This document shows, one piece after another, positions 1 through 6,152 of a DNA stretch of 8,363 nt (its first letter is position 1; each line of letters begins with the position of its first letter). The stretch spans positions 1-8,363 of the forward strand of contig JAFTHJ010000092.1 in NCBI GenBank assembly GCA_017457465.1, given 5' to 3'. Both the position numbers and the translations under genes were made by a program. The stretch is from Clostridia bacterium (GTDB taxonomy: Bacteria > Bacillota > Clostridia > Oscillospirales > CAG-272). The notes below the pieces were generated by a model that made no database searches, was not told where the DNA came from, and worked only from the letters and a program-made list of their open reading frames with translations.

Positions 1-1042
1 AATATCCGAACGATACCCCTTTGAGTGTCATAACATCGTTTCCGCTTGATATTGACGAGGAAAATTTTATATTGACAGGACGCGGAGCCTCCTTTGGACG
101 CTCAAGCACCTCCATTTTGTCGAGCAGCTTTTGTCTGCTCTCGGCGGCGATTATGTTTCTTTCTCTGTTCCACGCCCTCTGCTGCGCTATATACGCCTCC
201 TGACGCGCTATTTCCTTTTGCTGATTTTTATAGTGTCGCTCGGCTATCTCTCGGTCGACCTCTCTCTGCTTCATACTCGCGGTGTATCCGCCGTTATATA
301 TAGCGGCGCGTTTGTTTTCGATGCAAAGTGTTTTGGTTGTGACACGGTCGAGAAAATATCTGTCGTGCGAGATAACAAGAAGACATTTTTTATATGACGC
401 GAGAAAATTCTCAAGCCACGTCATAGTTTCAACATCAAGGTGGTTTGTCGGCTCGTCAAGCAAGAGAATGTCTGGTTCACGGCAAAGCTCACGGGATAGT
501 GCGAGACGTGTGCGCTGACCGCCGCTTAAGCTCTCAAATGGCAGATTCATAGCGTTTTCGTCAAAGCCCATCTTTTGAAGTGTAGAGGCGCAGCGCCCTC
601 TGAATTCGAGTCCGCCCTGCCTTATAAATCTATCGTTAAGCTCGGTGTATTCGGTGACATATGAATTTTCGCTTCTGCCGCCCTCGAAGCTGCCTGTGGC
701 AAGTATCTCCTCAAGCCGCTTGAGTCTCTTTTCGTCCTCGATAAGCTCGGGGAATGAGAGATACATTACCTCAAGTGCGCTCAATTTTTCGTTGCTTGTA
801 AGCTCGGCGGAAAAGGCGCCGTCCTGACGGAGTACGCCAACCGATTTGTCTTTTGATATGAAAATATTGCCCTCGTCGGGGACAAGCTCACCCAGAATGA
901 GCTTGAAAAGAGTTGATTTTCCGCAGCCGTTTACTCCGATTATTCCGAGTCGGTCTCCCTCGTTAAGAGCGAAGGAGACGTCGCTGAATATCTCATTGGT
1001 GCCGAAAGAGAGGGCAAGTTTGTTTACGCTTATCGCAATCAT
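1..1042 (-). CDS. ABC-F family ATP-binding protein (C-terminal part missing, cut by window edge)
   Basis: This reading frame starts at an ATG at 1042 and stays open for 347 codons to the left edge. It is preceded by an ACGAGG-type ribosome site six bases upstream. The first ATP-binding domain is complete: Walker A (GVNGCGKST, residues 36-44), the LSGGQ signature (172-176), Walker B (ILLLDEP, 192-198) followed by NHLD, and the H-switch (SHD, 225-227). A charged linker of about 80 residues follows, then the beginning of the second ATP-binding domain. Duplicated cassettes without membrane segments, joined by a charged helical linker, define ABC-F proteins. These are soluble factors that bind the ribosomal E site and act in translation; some give antibiotic resistance by ribosome protection. 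The subfamily cannot be decided without the second half. The gene lies 11 bases after the S24 repressor gene and is probably co-transcribed with it. Confidence 0.93.
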   Translation of the reverse strand, partial: MIAISVNKLALSFGTNEIFSDVSFALNEGDRLGIIGVNGCGKSTLFKLILGELVPDEGNIFISKDKSVGVLRQDGAFSAELTSNEKLSALEVMYLSFPELIEDEKRLKRLEEILATGSFEGGRSENSYVTEYTELNDRFIRQGGLEFRGRCASTLQKMGFDENAMNLPFESLSGGQRTRLALSRELCREPDILLLDEPTNHLDVETMTWLENFLASYKKCLLVISHDRYFLDRVTTKTLCIENKRAAIYNGGYTASMKQREVDREIAERHYKNQQKEIARQEAYIAQQRAWNRERNIIAAESRQKLLDKMEVLERPKEAPRPVNIKFSSSISSGNDVMTLKGVSFGY

Positions 1043-1053
1043 CGAAAACCTCG

Positions 1054-1677
1054 TTAAAGCTTTATTTTAACTTCCACGGCAACGCCGAGAATTCTCGCCT
1101 CTCCCGACTCAAAATCGTCGGTTGAAAGCTCGATAGGGGAGTATTCCTCGTTTTCGGGGAGAAGAAAAACGCGCTTATGCTCTCTGCGGAATCTTTTTAC
1201 CGTTGCGCTGTCGCCGCCAACCAGACAGGCGACGATATTGCCGTTTTCCGCGTACTGCTGCTTGTGAAAGAGTACTATCGAGCCGTTAACCATACCGATG
1301 TTCTTCATACTGTCTCCGCAGACCTTGAGATAGAAGAAATCCTCGGAGCTGTCGATATCAGCCTGTTCGTAGCCTATAATAGTCTCCTCCGTGATTATCG
1401 GCGCTCCCGCGCGTATCTCACCGATAATTGGCACGAGCTTTCCCGAGCCGTATCTTGCCGCACTCGCGCCGACTCCCTCAAGCTCCTCTCCGTCTATCAG
1501 GTAGCTTACGTTTATCTCAAAGTAGTCGGCTATTTTTTTGAGCTTATCCGCCTTCGGGGTAGAGCGACCGCTTTTCCAGTCAGAAAAGGTGGATTGCGCG
1601 ATACCTGTCGCCTTTGAGACCTTATATACCGTGGTATTATGACTTTTTAACAAAGATTCAAATTTTTTGTAGTCCAT
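1054..1677 (-). CDS. Cro/CI-type HTH repressor with S24 (LexA/CI-like) self-cleaving domain
   Basis: The 207-residue protein has an N-terminal Cro/CI helix-turn-helix (about residues 5-62, with TGIAQSTFSDWKSGRSTP forming the recognition region) and a C-terminal peptidase S24 domain (about 80-205). All parts needed for self-cleavage are visible: the Ala-Gly scissile pair (A90-G91 in EIRAGAP), the catalytic serine in GDSM (S123) and the general-base lysine in ATVKRF (K161). Proteins of this family repress transcription as dimers, and many cleave themselves when RecA is activated by DNA damage. The DNA-binding domain is the phage-repressor type, not the winged helix of true LexA, so the symbol lexA is not used. 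The ribosome site AAGAGG lies just upstream of the ATG. The gene is divergent from the regulator at 1851 and precedes the ABC-F gene by 11 bases. No integrase or phage structural gene is in view. That RecA triggers it is inference. Confidence 0.92.
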   Translation of the reverse strand: MDYKKFESLLKSHNTTVYKVSKATGIAQSTFSDWKSGRSTPKADKLKKIADYFEINVSYLIDGEELEGVGASAARYGSGKLVPIIGEIRAGAPIITEETIIGYEQADIDSSEDFFYLKVCGDSMKNIGMVNGSIVLFHKQQYAENGNIVACLVGGDSATVKRFRREHKRVFLLPENEEYSPIELSTDDFESGEARILGVAVEVKIKL

Positions 1678-1691
1678 AGCATACCTCTTTC

Positions 1692-1697
1692 GTTATA
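1692..1697 (-). promoter_or_regulatory. possible -10 box for the S24 repressor gene
   Basis: On the minus strand this reads TATAAC, about 15 bases upstream of the repressor start codon. No good -35 box lies at 16-18 bases, where the left copy of the 9-base repeat sits. A weak promoter overlapped by an operator would suit autorepression, but the assignment is tentative. Confidence 0.35.
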
Positions 1698-1713
1698 TTC
1701 AACAAATAGTTAA

Positions 1714-1722
1714 GAAATGCGA
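1714..1722. repeat. putative operator half: direct repeat copy 1 (GAAATGCGA)
   Basis: This nine-base sequence recurs exactly at 1745-1753, 31 bases away, or about three helical turns, in the same orientation. The left copy falls where the -35 region of the repressor's own promoter should be. The likely binder is the divergently encoded S24 repressor, by position only. Confidence 0.45.
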
Positions 1723-1730
1723 AATATATC

Positions 1731-1759
1731 TTGACAATACTTCGGAAATGCGATATAAT
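1731..1759 (+). promoter_or_regulatory. consensus sigma-A promoter for the zinc-ribbon/HTH regulator gene
   Basis: The -35 box TTGACA (1731-1736) and the -10 box TATAAT (1754-1759) both match the consensus perfectly and are 17 bases apart, the ideal spacing. Transcription would start near 1766 and leave a leader of about 85 bases before the ATG at 1851. The right copy of the 9-base repeat fills the end of the spacer and touches the -10 box, so a bound repressor would block polymerase. A perfect promoter under an operator is the usual design of a tightly repressed, strongly inducible gene. Confidence 0.85.
1745..1753. repeat. putative operator half: direct repeat copy 2 (GAAATGCGA)
   Basis: Identical to the copy at 1714-1722. 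It lies inside the spacer of the consensus rightward promoter, directly against the TATAAT box, so a protein bound here would occlude that promoter. Confidence 0.45.
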
Positions 1760-1850
1760 GTATACACACAAGATAATTATAAAACAAATAAAATATTTTG
1801 TCAATAGGAATACGAAAATTACCGCAAAACAATATTAAAAAGGAGGGAAA

Positions 1851-2426
1851 ATGTGCCGAATTTGTGGCAAATATAAGTGTCCGCCGTCCTGTCCCGAATA
1901 TGAGGGGGAGAGCGCGGAGAGAGGGAGAGCCGTGGGGAGATGTCCAGTGTGCGGCTCTGTTATATGTGAATATGATGATGTGACATATTCGTACGGAAAA
2001 CCGTATTGTATAGATTGTTTCAGAAAAAAAGAGGAGGGGGAGAATATGACCGAGGCAACAAAATTTGACGAGCGCGAGAGGTTAAGATGGGCTGACGAGT
2101 ATCTTCGGGGGTATCAGCTCAACAGAAAGCTGCTTCGGCTTGACAGATATGAAAAGGAGTTCTTTCATACCGACGAGAGTGATATCGAGGCGTTTGGCGA
2201 GGCGCCTCTCGCCAGAGCGAGAATGTTTGAGATAAGGCATTTTGTTATGGGAATGGAGAACAGCAACGAAAAGCTTTTGCTTTATTATCATTACATAAAG
2301 GGAGAGCCTGTTGAGCGGTGCGGGGAATTGCTTGGAGTGTCGAGGAGTACGGCTTTTCGACTGAAATCAAAAGCGCTCCGCCTTGCGGCGGAGCAAATGG
2401 AAAGGAAACAAATAATTAACAGATAG
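1851..2426 (+). CDS. zinc-ribbon protein with C-terminal sigma-region-4-like HTH; putative transcriptional regulator
   Basis: The 191-residue protein has a cysteine-rich N-terminus: C2, C5, C10 and C14, then C31, C34, C39, C53 and C56. It looks like two small zinc-binding elements, including a CPVCG knuckle paired with CIDC. After a charged helical stretch (about 70-135), the C-terminus (about 139-180) contains a helix-turn-helix with the pattern of sigma-70 region 4 or the phage ArpU/DUF1492-type regulators (YYHYIKGEPVERCGELLGVS, then RSTAFRLKSKAL). This suggests DNA binding, but the target is unknown. The start at 1851 follows an AGGAGG four bases upstream. A second in-frame ATG at 2046 (residue 66) has an even better placed GAGGAGG and would give a 126-residue form lacking all zinc-binding cysteines. 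The gene is divergent from the S24 repressor and has a consensus promoter overlapped by a putative operator, so repression by that protein is likely. Confidence 0.85.
   Translation: MCRICGKYKCPPSCPEYEGESAERGRAVGRCPVCGSVICEYDDVTYSYGKPYCIDCFRKKEEGENMTEATKFDERERLRWADEYLRGYQLNRKLLRLDRYEKEFFHTDESDIEAFGEAPLARARMFEIRHFVMGMENSNEKLLLYYHYIKGEPVERCGELLGVSRSTAFRLKSKALRLAAEQMERKQIINR
2031..2048 (+). promoter_or_regulatory. internal ribosome-binding site and in-frame start codon inside the zinc-ribbon/HTH gene
   Basis: GAGGAGG (2031-2037) sits eight bases before an ATG (2046-2048) in frame with the gene starting at 1851. The spacing is better than at the upstream start. Initiation here would yield the HTH part alone. 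The purine run also encodes Lys/Glu/Gly residues (KKEEGEN), so coincidence is possible. Confidence 0.5.
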
Positions 2427-2495
2427 TACACAAAAAATCCATATCAGGGGTGATATAAAGGACTATAATAGCCTTGTCGAAGAAAGTTGAAAATT

Positions 2496-2501
2496 GGAAG
2501 G
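2496..2501 (+). promoter_or_regulatory. ribosome-binding site deciding the HAD phosphatase start
   Basis: GGAAGG lies eight bases before the ATG at 2510. The alternative TTG at 2474 has only AGGA about 11 bases upstream, and an unpaired TATAAT-like hexamer (2464-2469) ends a few bases before it. These points favour the ATG. Confidence 0.5.
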
Positions 2502-2509
2502 CTCATTAT

Positions 2510-3268
2510 ATGGGAAAATTTGACGGAATACTTCTCTGCACGGATTTTGATTCGACTTTATATGTAAACGGAGCGATATCCGAGGAGAATTTCAAGGCAA
2601 TTGAATATTTCAAGAAGAACGGCGGTTTGTTTACCATCGTTTCGGGACGCCCCGATTGGATGCTTGTCGATATGCTCGGAGCGGTCAGACCGAACACCTA
2701 TGTTTGCGGTCTCAACGGAAGTGTTATCGGTATGCTCGACGGAAGCGACAAGGTCTACGAGAGCTTTGTTGAGGACGGCTTGAAAGAGTATCACCGAATA
2801 ATATGCCGCGATATACCCGAGATAAAAAGGTTTCATTATTTCACCGCCGACAAAATGACAAAGGTCGACCGAGAGGATTTTTCCGACGGGCTTATTCGTG
2901 AGCATAACAAGAATGATATGTATAAGATTACATATTCGGTCGAAGCCGAGCACAGTAATTCTGTTGTGGCGCGGATATCCGAGATATTGGATGAAAGATA
3001 TCTGGTTACAAGAAGCTCAATTCGGGGAATTGAGATGCAGAACGCCTGTGACTGTAAGGGGGCAGCGGTGAAGCGTCTGGAGCGGATAGTCGGAGCGGAT
3101 ACCCTCGTGTGCGTGGGCGATTTTGAGAATGATATAAGTATGATAGAGAGCGCCGATATAGGCTACGCCGTGGGAAACGCCTGTGAGTCGCTTAAAACCG
3201 TCGCCGACAGAATAACCGTTTCGGCGGAAAATCACGCCTTGGCGAAAATTATAGAGGATTTGGGATAG
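2510..3268 (+). CDS. Cof-type HAD-superfamily hydrolase (phosphatase)
   Basis: The 252-residue protein carries the four HAD motifs. Motif I is DFDST (residues 12-16), with nucleophile D12 and acid/base D14. Motif II is the serine of VSGRP (S45). Motif III is the lysine of CKGAAV (K183). Motif IV is GDFEND (203-208). The cap inserted between motifs II and III is the C2 type of the Cof/YidA group, whose members dephosphorylate sugar phosphates and other small phosphometabolites in the cytoplasm. The true substrate cannot be read from the sequence. Motif I has Ser where most relatives have Gly (DxDGT), a mild substitution. Family proteins usually begin just before the first strand, so ATG 2510 fits best. 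A TTG at 2474 would add 12 residues (SKKVENWKAHY after the start) and cannot be excluded. The gene follows the zinc-ribbon regulator by about 80 bases and ends at a strong terminator. Confidence 0.9.
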   Translation: MGKFDGILLCTDFDSTLYVNGAISEENFKAIEYFKKNGGLFTIVSGRPDWMLVDMLGAVRPNTYVCGLNGSVIGMLDGSDKVYESFVEDGLKEYHRIICRDIPEIKRFHYFTADKMTKVDREDFSDGLIREHNKNDMYKITYSVEAEHSNSVVARISEILDERYLVTRSSIRGIEMQNACDCKGAAVKRLERIVGADTLVCVGDFENDISMIESADIGYAVGNACESLKTVADRITVSAENHALAKIIEDLG

Positions 3269-3340
3269 GTGACTTTTCAAGGATAACCCTCCTTAAAAAA
3301 ACATTTAGATTAGCTGAATTCGATATTTCTCATAAGGAAA

Positions 3341-3380
3341 ACTCCCGTCGGGCATTGTCATACCGACGGGAGTTGTTTTT
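3341..3380. terminator. probable bidirectional Rho-independent terminator between convergent genes
   Basis: ACTCCCGTCGG (3341-3351) pairs perfectly with CCGACGGGAGT (3363-3373) across an 11-base loop and is followed by TGTTTTTG on the plus strand. On the minus strand the stem is followed by TTTTCC. It can serve the HAD gene ending at 3268 and the membrane-protein gene ending at 3446. Confidence 0.88.
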
Positions 3381-3399
3381 GTTGTATTATACCCGATAT

Positions 3400-3430
3400 T
3401 GTCATTTTCAAGCGTAGCGAAGAATTCGGT
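3400..3430. repeat. possible copy of a dispersed intergenic repeat (GTCATTNTNAAGCG-AGCGAAGAATTC type)
   Basis: This stretch between the terminator and the membrane-protein gene resembles, from memory, a short intergenic motif (GTCATTCTGAGCGAAGCGAAGAATC-like) that occurs in many Firmicutes genomes. Only one copy lies in this window, so its repeated nature cannot be shown here. Confidence 0.3.
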
Positions 3431-3445
3431 AAAGCGGTATACGGG

Positions 3446-4282
3446 TTATATTTCCTGCTTATTCTTTTTCTTCCACGGCAGAGAAAGCTCTTTTGCCATA
3501 GGCTCTGTGGCGAGAACGAGGACTCTGAAGGCGAAATAGAGAAATATCACCGCAAGTACCACCGCGGGGAATGCGGTGAGCTTATCCGCGTTTAGGAGAT
3601 ACACGGTGAGCGCCAACGGGAACGCGGCAAATATAACATCGAGAAAATAGATATCACGAAGTATGAGGCTCACGGCGACGCTTATAAGGACAAAGAGTCC
3701 AAGCTTGAATATTACCTCATAAATACCGCTCTCGACTCCCTCGAGGATTTTGAGGTCAAGCGCACCAAGCTCTGCTATCGCTGTCTCGTCAAGCAGAGTG
3801 AGCTTCGCGGCGTGTGTTTTGAGGGCAAGTCCGAGTGTGAATACCGCCACGCCAAAGATGTTTGTTGATACGAAGGCTCTCCGCTTTCCGTCGGCCTTAT
3901 CGAGCACTGCGGCGTGGACTACGTTGCCCGAAACGTGCAGAATACCGAGAATGATATAGAGCATCGGGCGGTCTGAAAGCTTGTCGTCGCAAAACATAAG
4001 TATTATTTTTATCATAGGCAAAAGCGAAAATACCATACTTATATACGGCAGCCGCTCGAATATTCTTCCGACTATGACCGAAAGAACGAGCAGAGCGATA
4101 AGAATGACAAAATCTCTGTGTGACTTTGGGTGGTCTTTCGCCAGAAAAAGCTTGAGCTTCTCAAGCATACCGACATCGTCTCCCGTGGGTCTGAATGACA
4201 TAAACTGACCTATCAGATATATAATTGAGTGAAAGGCGGTGAACCCCGCGCAAAAATCGGTGAATCTTTTAAAATAACTCAT
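3446..4282 (-). CDS. multi-pass integral membrane protein of unknown function
   Basis: I do not recognise this 278-residue protein. About seven to eight hydrophobic segments can be seen, near residues 10-28, 57-73, 78-97, 107-126, 137-155, 187-208, 211-230 and 234-256. The C-terminus is short and basic (PWKKKNKQEI) and probably cytoplasmic. Loops are short except for about 30 residues between the fifth and sixth segments. There is no signal peptide, no catalytic motif and no transporter signature I can name. The ATG at 4282 follows a ribosome site AAGAGG and lies downstream of a strong promoter (TTGAAA-17-TATAAT). The gene is alone in its transcription unit: divergent from the galactokinase operon and convergent with the HAD gene. 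Codon use matches its neighbours, so there is no sign of recent transfer. The coding call is firm; the function is open. Confidence 0.85.
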   Translation of the reverse strand: MSYFKRFTDFCAGFTAFHSIIYLIGQFMSFRPTGDDVGMLEKLKLFLAKDHPKSHRDFVILIALLVLSVIVGRIFERLPYISMVFSLLPMIKIILMFCDDKLSDRPMLYIILGILHVSGNVVHAAVLDKADGKRRAFVSTNIFGVAVFTLGLALKTHAAKLTLLDETAIAELGALDLKILEGVESGIYEVIFKLGLFVLISVAVSLILRDIYFLDVIFAAFPLALTVYLLNADKLTAFPAVVLAVIFLYFAFRVLVLATEPMAKELSLPWKKKNKQEI

Positions 4283-4313
4283 AACGCCTCTTAAACGAAA
4301 AAATTATATATAC

Positions 4314-4342
4314 ATTATACAATAACAAAATCTTTTTTTCAA
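4314..4342 (-). promoter_or_regulatory. sigma-A promoter for the membrane-protein gene
   Basis: On the minus strand, TTGAAA (4337-4342) is followed after 17 bases by a perfect TATAAT (4314-4319). Transcription would begin near 4307, about 25 bases before the start codon, leaving a short leader with the AAGAGG ribosome site. It lies back-to-back with the promoter of the galactokinase operon. Confidence 0.8.
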
Positions 4343-4375
4343 TAGTATATTTTTATATTTACGTTAAAATCCTAC

Positions 4376-4404
4376 TTGCCGAAAAAGAAGATATGTGTTA
4401 TAAT
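4376..4404 (+). promoter_or_regulatory. extended -10 promoter of the galK-like/walJ/rlmH operon
   Basis: TTGCCG (4376-4381, four of six consensus bases) and a perfect TATAAT (4399-4404) are separated by 17 bases, with a TG extension just before the -10 box (TGTTATAAT). The start of transcription would fall near 4411, leaving about 33 bases of leader with GGAGGG five bases before the ATG at 4444. No operator palindrome or catabolite-control (cre) site stood out. Confidence 0.75.
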
Positions 4405-4443
4405 AATAGTGATAATTATATTTTGTGATATCGGAGGGATATT

Positions 4444-5727
4444 ATGAACGCAAAAGAAATGCTTGAATACATAAACGCCGGGGAGCTTGACGGCACTCTT
4501 GAGAAAATTTACGGTAAGGACTCGGTTGACTATCAGAGAAACCGTTACGCGGCGGCGGTCGACGAGTTTGAGCGTATTTACGGAGATACAAGAGAGGTAG
4601 CGCTCTATTCTGTTTCGGGAAGAAGTGAGCTGTCGGGCAACCACACCGACCACAATCACGGTTGTGTTATCGCCGCTTCTATCGACCTCGACATAATCGC
4701 GGTCGCGGCGGCAAGAGAGGATTTGGTAATCAGAGTTAAATCCGAGGGCTTCCCCGAGGATGTGGTTGATTTTTCAAAATATAACACGCCCGACACCTCA
4801 AAGTACGGCACGTCGGAGTCTATAATCGCGGGAATGTGCGCGGGATTTCTGAAAGATGGATATGCTATTGGCGGCTTTGATGCTTACACCACATCAAATG
4901 TGCTTAAGGGCTCGGGACTTTCCTCATCCGCGGCGTTTGAGGATATGATAGGAAACATACTTAACCATACCTATAACTGCGGTGCGGTAGACAACATAGA
5001 GATAGCGAAACTTGCGCAGTATGCCGAGAACGAATTTTTCGGTAAGCCCTGCGGACTTATGGACCAGGTGGCTTGTGCGGCGGGCGGTATTGTCGCTATC
5101 GACTTTGCAAACCCCAAGGCTCCTGTTATAGATAAGCTTGATTTTGACGTGACCGGGGCGGGATATAATCTTTGTATCGTTAATACGGGAGGCAACCACG
5201 CTGACCTTACCGATGATTACGCGTCGGTACCCGCCGAGATGAAGGGCGTTGCAAAGCTGCTCGGAGCCGAGGTTCTCCGAGAGGTGGACGAGGGCAATAT
5301 CATTGCTTCTATTCCCGCTCTCCGAGAAAAGGCGGGAGACAGAGCGATACTCCGTTCTCTGCATTTCTTTGAGGAGAATCGCCGTGTAGCGGCGCAGAAA
5401 CAGGCACTCGAGGAGGGCAGACTTGATGATTTCTTTGCGGGTGTTCTCGCTTCGGGACGTTCCTCGTTCTGCTATCTGCAGAATGTTTATACAACCAAAA
5501 ATCTTGAGGAGCAGGGACTTTCTCTCGCTCTCTGTCTCGCGGATATCTATCTTTCGGGCAAGAGAGGCGCGTGGAGAGTTCACGGCGGCGGTTTTGCGGG
5601 AACGATTCAGGCGTTTGTTCACTCTGATGATGTCGAGGGCTTCCGCGCTATGATGGATTCGGCGTTCGGAGAGGGAAGATGTATCGTTCTGAAGATTCGT
5701 CCTTACGGCGCTATCAGAGTTATATGA
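4444..5727 (+). CDS. galactokinase-like GHMP sugar kinase
   Basis: The 427-residue protein has the three GHMP-kinase motifs in order. The N-terminal sugar-binding signature is GRSELSGNHTDHNHG (residues 59-73), the ATP-binding loop is KGSGLSSSAA (155-164), and the late motif is HGGGFAGT (380-387). The catalytic aspartate is D207 in GLMDQ. This layout matches galactokinase, which phosphorylates galactose at C1 in the Leloir pathway. Two points make the substrate uncertain. The classical signature reads GEHTDY, whereas this protein has GNHTDH, so the acidic sugar-contacting residue is an asparagine. At 427 residues it is also longer than the roughly 380-390 of GalK. The GNHTDH form is, as far as I recall, a common galactokinase-annotated lineage in Clostridia. 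No galT or galE lies beside it; instead it heads an operon with a small membrane protein, WalJ and RlmH. Confidence 0.88.
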   Translation: MNAKEMLEYINAGELDGTLEKIYGKDSVDYQRNRYAAAVDEFERIYGDTREVALYSVSGRSELSGNHTDHNHGCVIAASIDLDIIAVAAAREDLVIRVKSEGFPEDVVDFSKYNTPDTSKYGTSESIIAGMCAGFLKDGYAIGGFDAYTTSNVLKGSGLSSSAAFEDMIGNILNHTYNCGAVDNIEIAKLAQYAENEFFGKPCGLMDQVACAAGGIVAIDFANPKAPVIDKLDFDVTGAGYNLCIVNTGGNHADLTDDYASVPAEMKGVAKLLGAEVLREVDEGNIIASIPALREKAGDRAILRSLHFFEENRRVAAQKQALEEGRLDDFFAGVLASGRSSFCYLQNVYTTKNLEEQGLSLALCLADIYLSGKRGAWRVHGGGFAGTIQAFVHSDDVEGFRAMMDSAFGEGRCIVLKIRPYGAIRVI

Positions 5728-5735
5728 GGCCGCGG

Positions 5736-6152
5736 ATGTCTAAAAAGCTTGATGAAAAAAAGACGAGAGAGGGAAAGCCGCTCGGACGTGACGCGATAAT
5801 ACTGCTGGGCATACTTATAGTCGCGTCTGTAGTAGTGTTCGGTACATACCGTCTTTTGCTCAATTATTGGTATTTTGAGCTTGTGCTTATCGCGTATATG
5901 GTCATTGAGACCGTCTTTATTATCGCTTATCTCATATACAATCGCGGAATGTCGCGCAGAGGAGTGACGGCGGAGATGTTACCCGCCGAATGGAGTGAGG
6001 AAGAAAAGGAAAGATTTATCAGTGATGGTAAGGAAAGACTTAAAAAGTCAAGATGGATGCTTATTGTGATACTCGCTTTTCTCTTTACCTTTGCTATCGA
6101 CGCTATTGAGCTTATCGTGGTACCTTTCTTTGCGGAAATGTTCGGATTATGA
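5736..6152 (+). CDS. small membrane protein with three predicted helices, unknown function
   Basis: From ATG 5736 the product is 138 residues, with a basic N-terminal tail (MSKKLDEKKTREGKPLGR), hydrophobic helices near residues 19-41, 45-68 and 107-130, and a charged acidic/basic loop (about 69-106, including PAEWSEEEKERF) between the second and third. I do not recognise a family. The start is a choice between two close ATGs. ATG 5724 overlaps the kinase stop codon (ATGA) but lacks a ribosome site of its own, while ATG 5736 has GAGG six bases upstream, overlapping that stop codon. I prefer 5736. Either way translation is coupled to the kinase gene. At its other end the stop codon overlaps the walJ start (ATGA), so it is firmly embedded in the operon. 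A supporting role for the cell-envelope regulator WalJ is possible but is only inferred from position. Confidence 0.82.
   Translation: MSKKLDEKKTREGKPLGRDAIILLGILIVASVVVFGTYRLLLNYWYFELVLIAYMVIETVFIIAYLIYNRGMSRRGVTAEMLPAEWSEEEKERFISDGKERLKKSRWMLIVILAFLFTFAIDAIELIVVPFFAEMFGL

Noticed and set aside
1177..1617. 146-codon plus-strand frame opposite the S24 repressor
   Set aside because: The minus-strand frame carries all HTH and S24 catalytic motifs; the plus frame has none and no ribosome site.
1054..1677. Naming the S24 protein LexA
   Set aside because: Its DNA-binding domain is Cro/CI-type, not the LexA winged helix, and no Firmicutes SOS box (GAAC-N4-GTTC type) is in the upstream region.
1792..1840. 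Possible leader hairpin (AATATTTTG with CAAAACAATATT) before the zinc-ribbon gene
   Set aside because: Pairing is AT-rich, interrupted and weak, with no T run or recognisable riboswitch.
2464..2469. TATAAT before the HAD gene as a promoter
   Set aside because: No acceptable -35 box lies 16-18 bases upstream, so it is not listed as a feature; it remains compatible with a weak promoter for the ATG 2510 start.
4924..5622. Long open frame (232 codons) on the minus strand inside the kinase gene
   Set aside because: It lies wholly opposite a gene with intact GHMP motifs, has no ribosome site, and its translation resembles no protein family.
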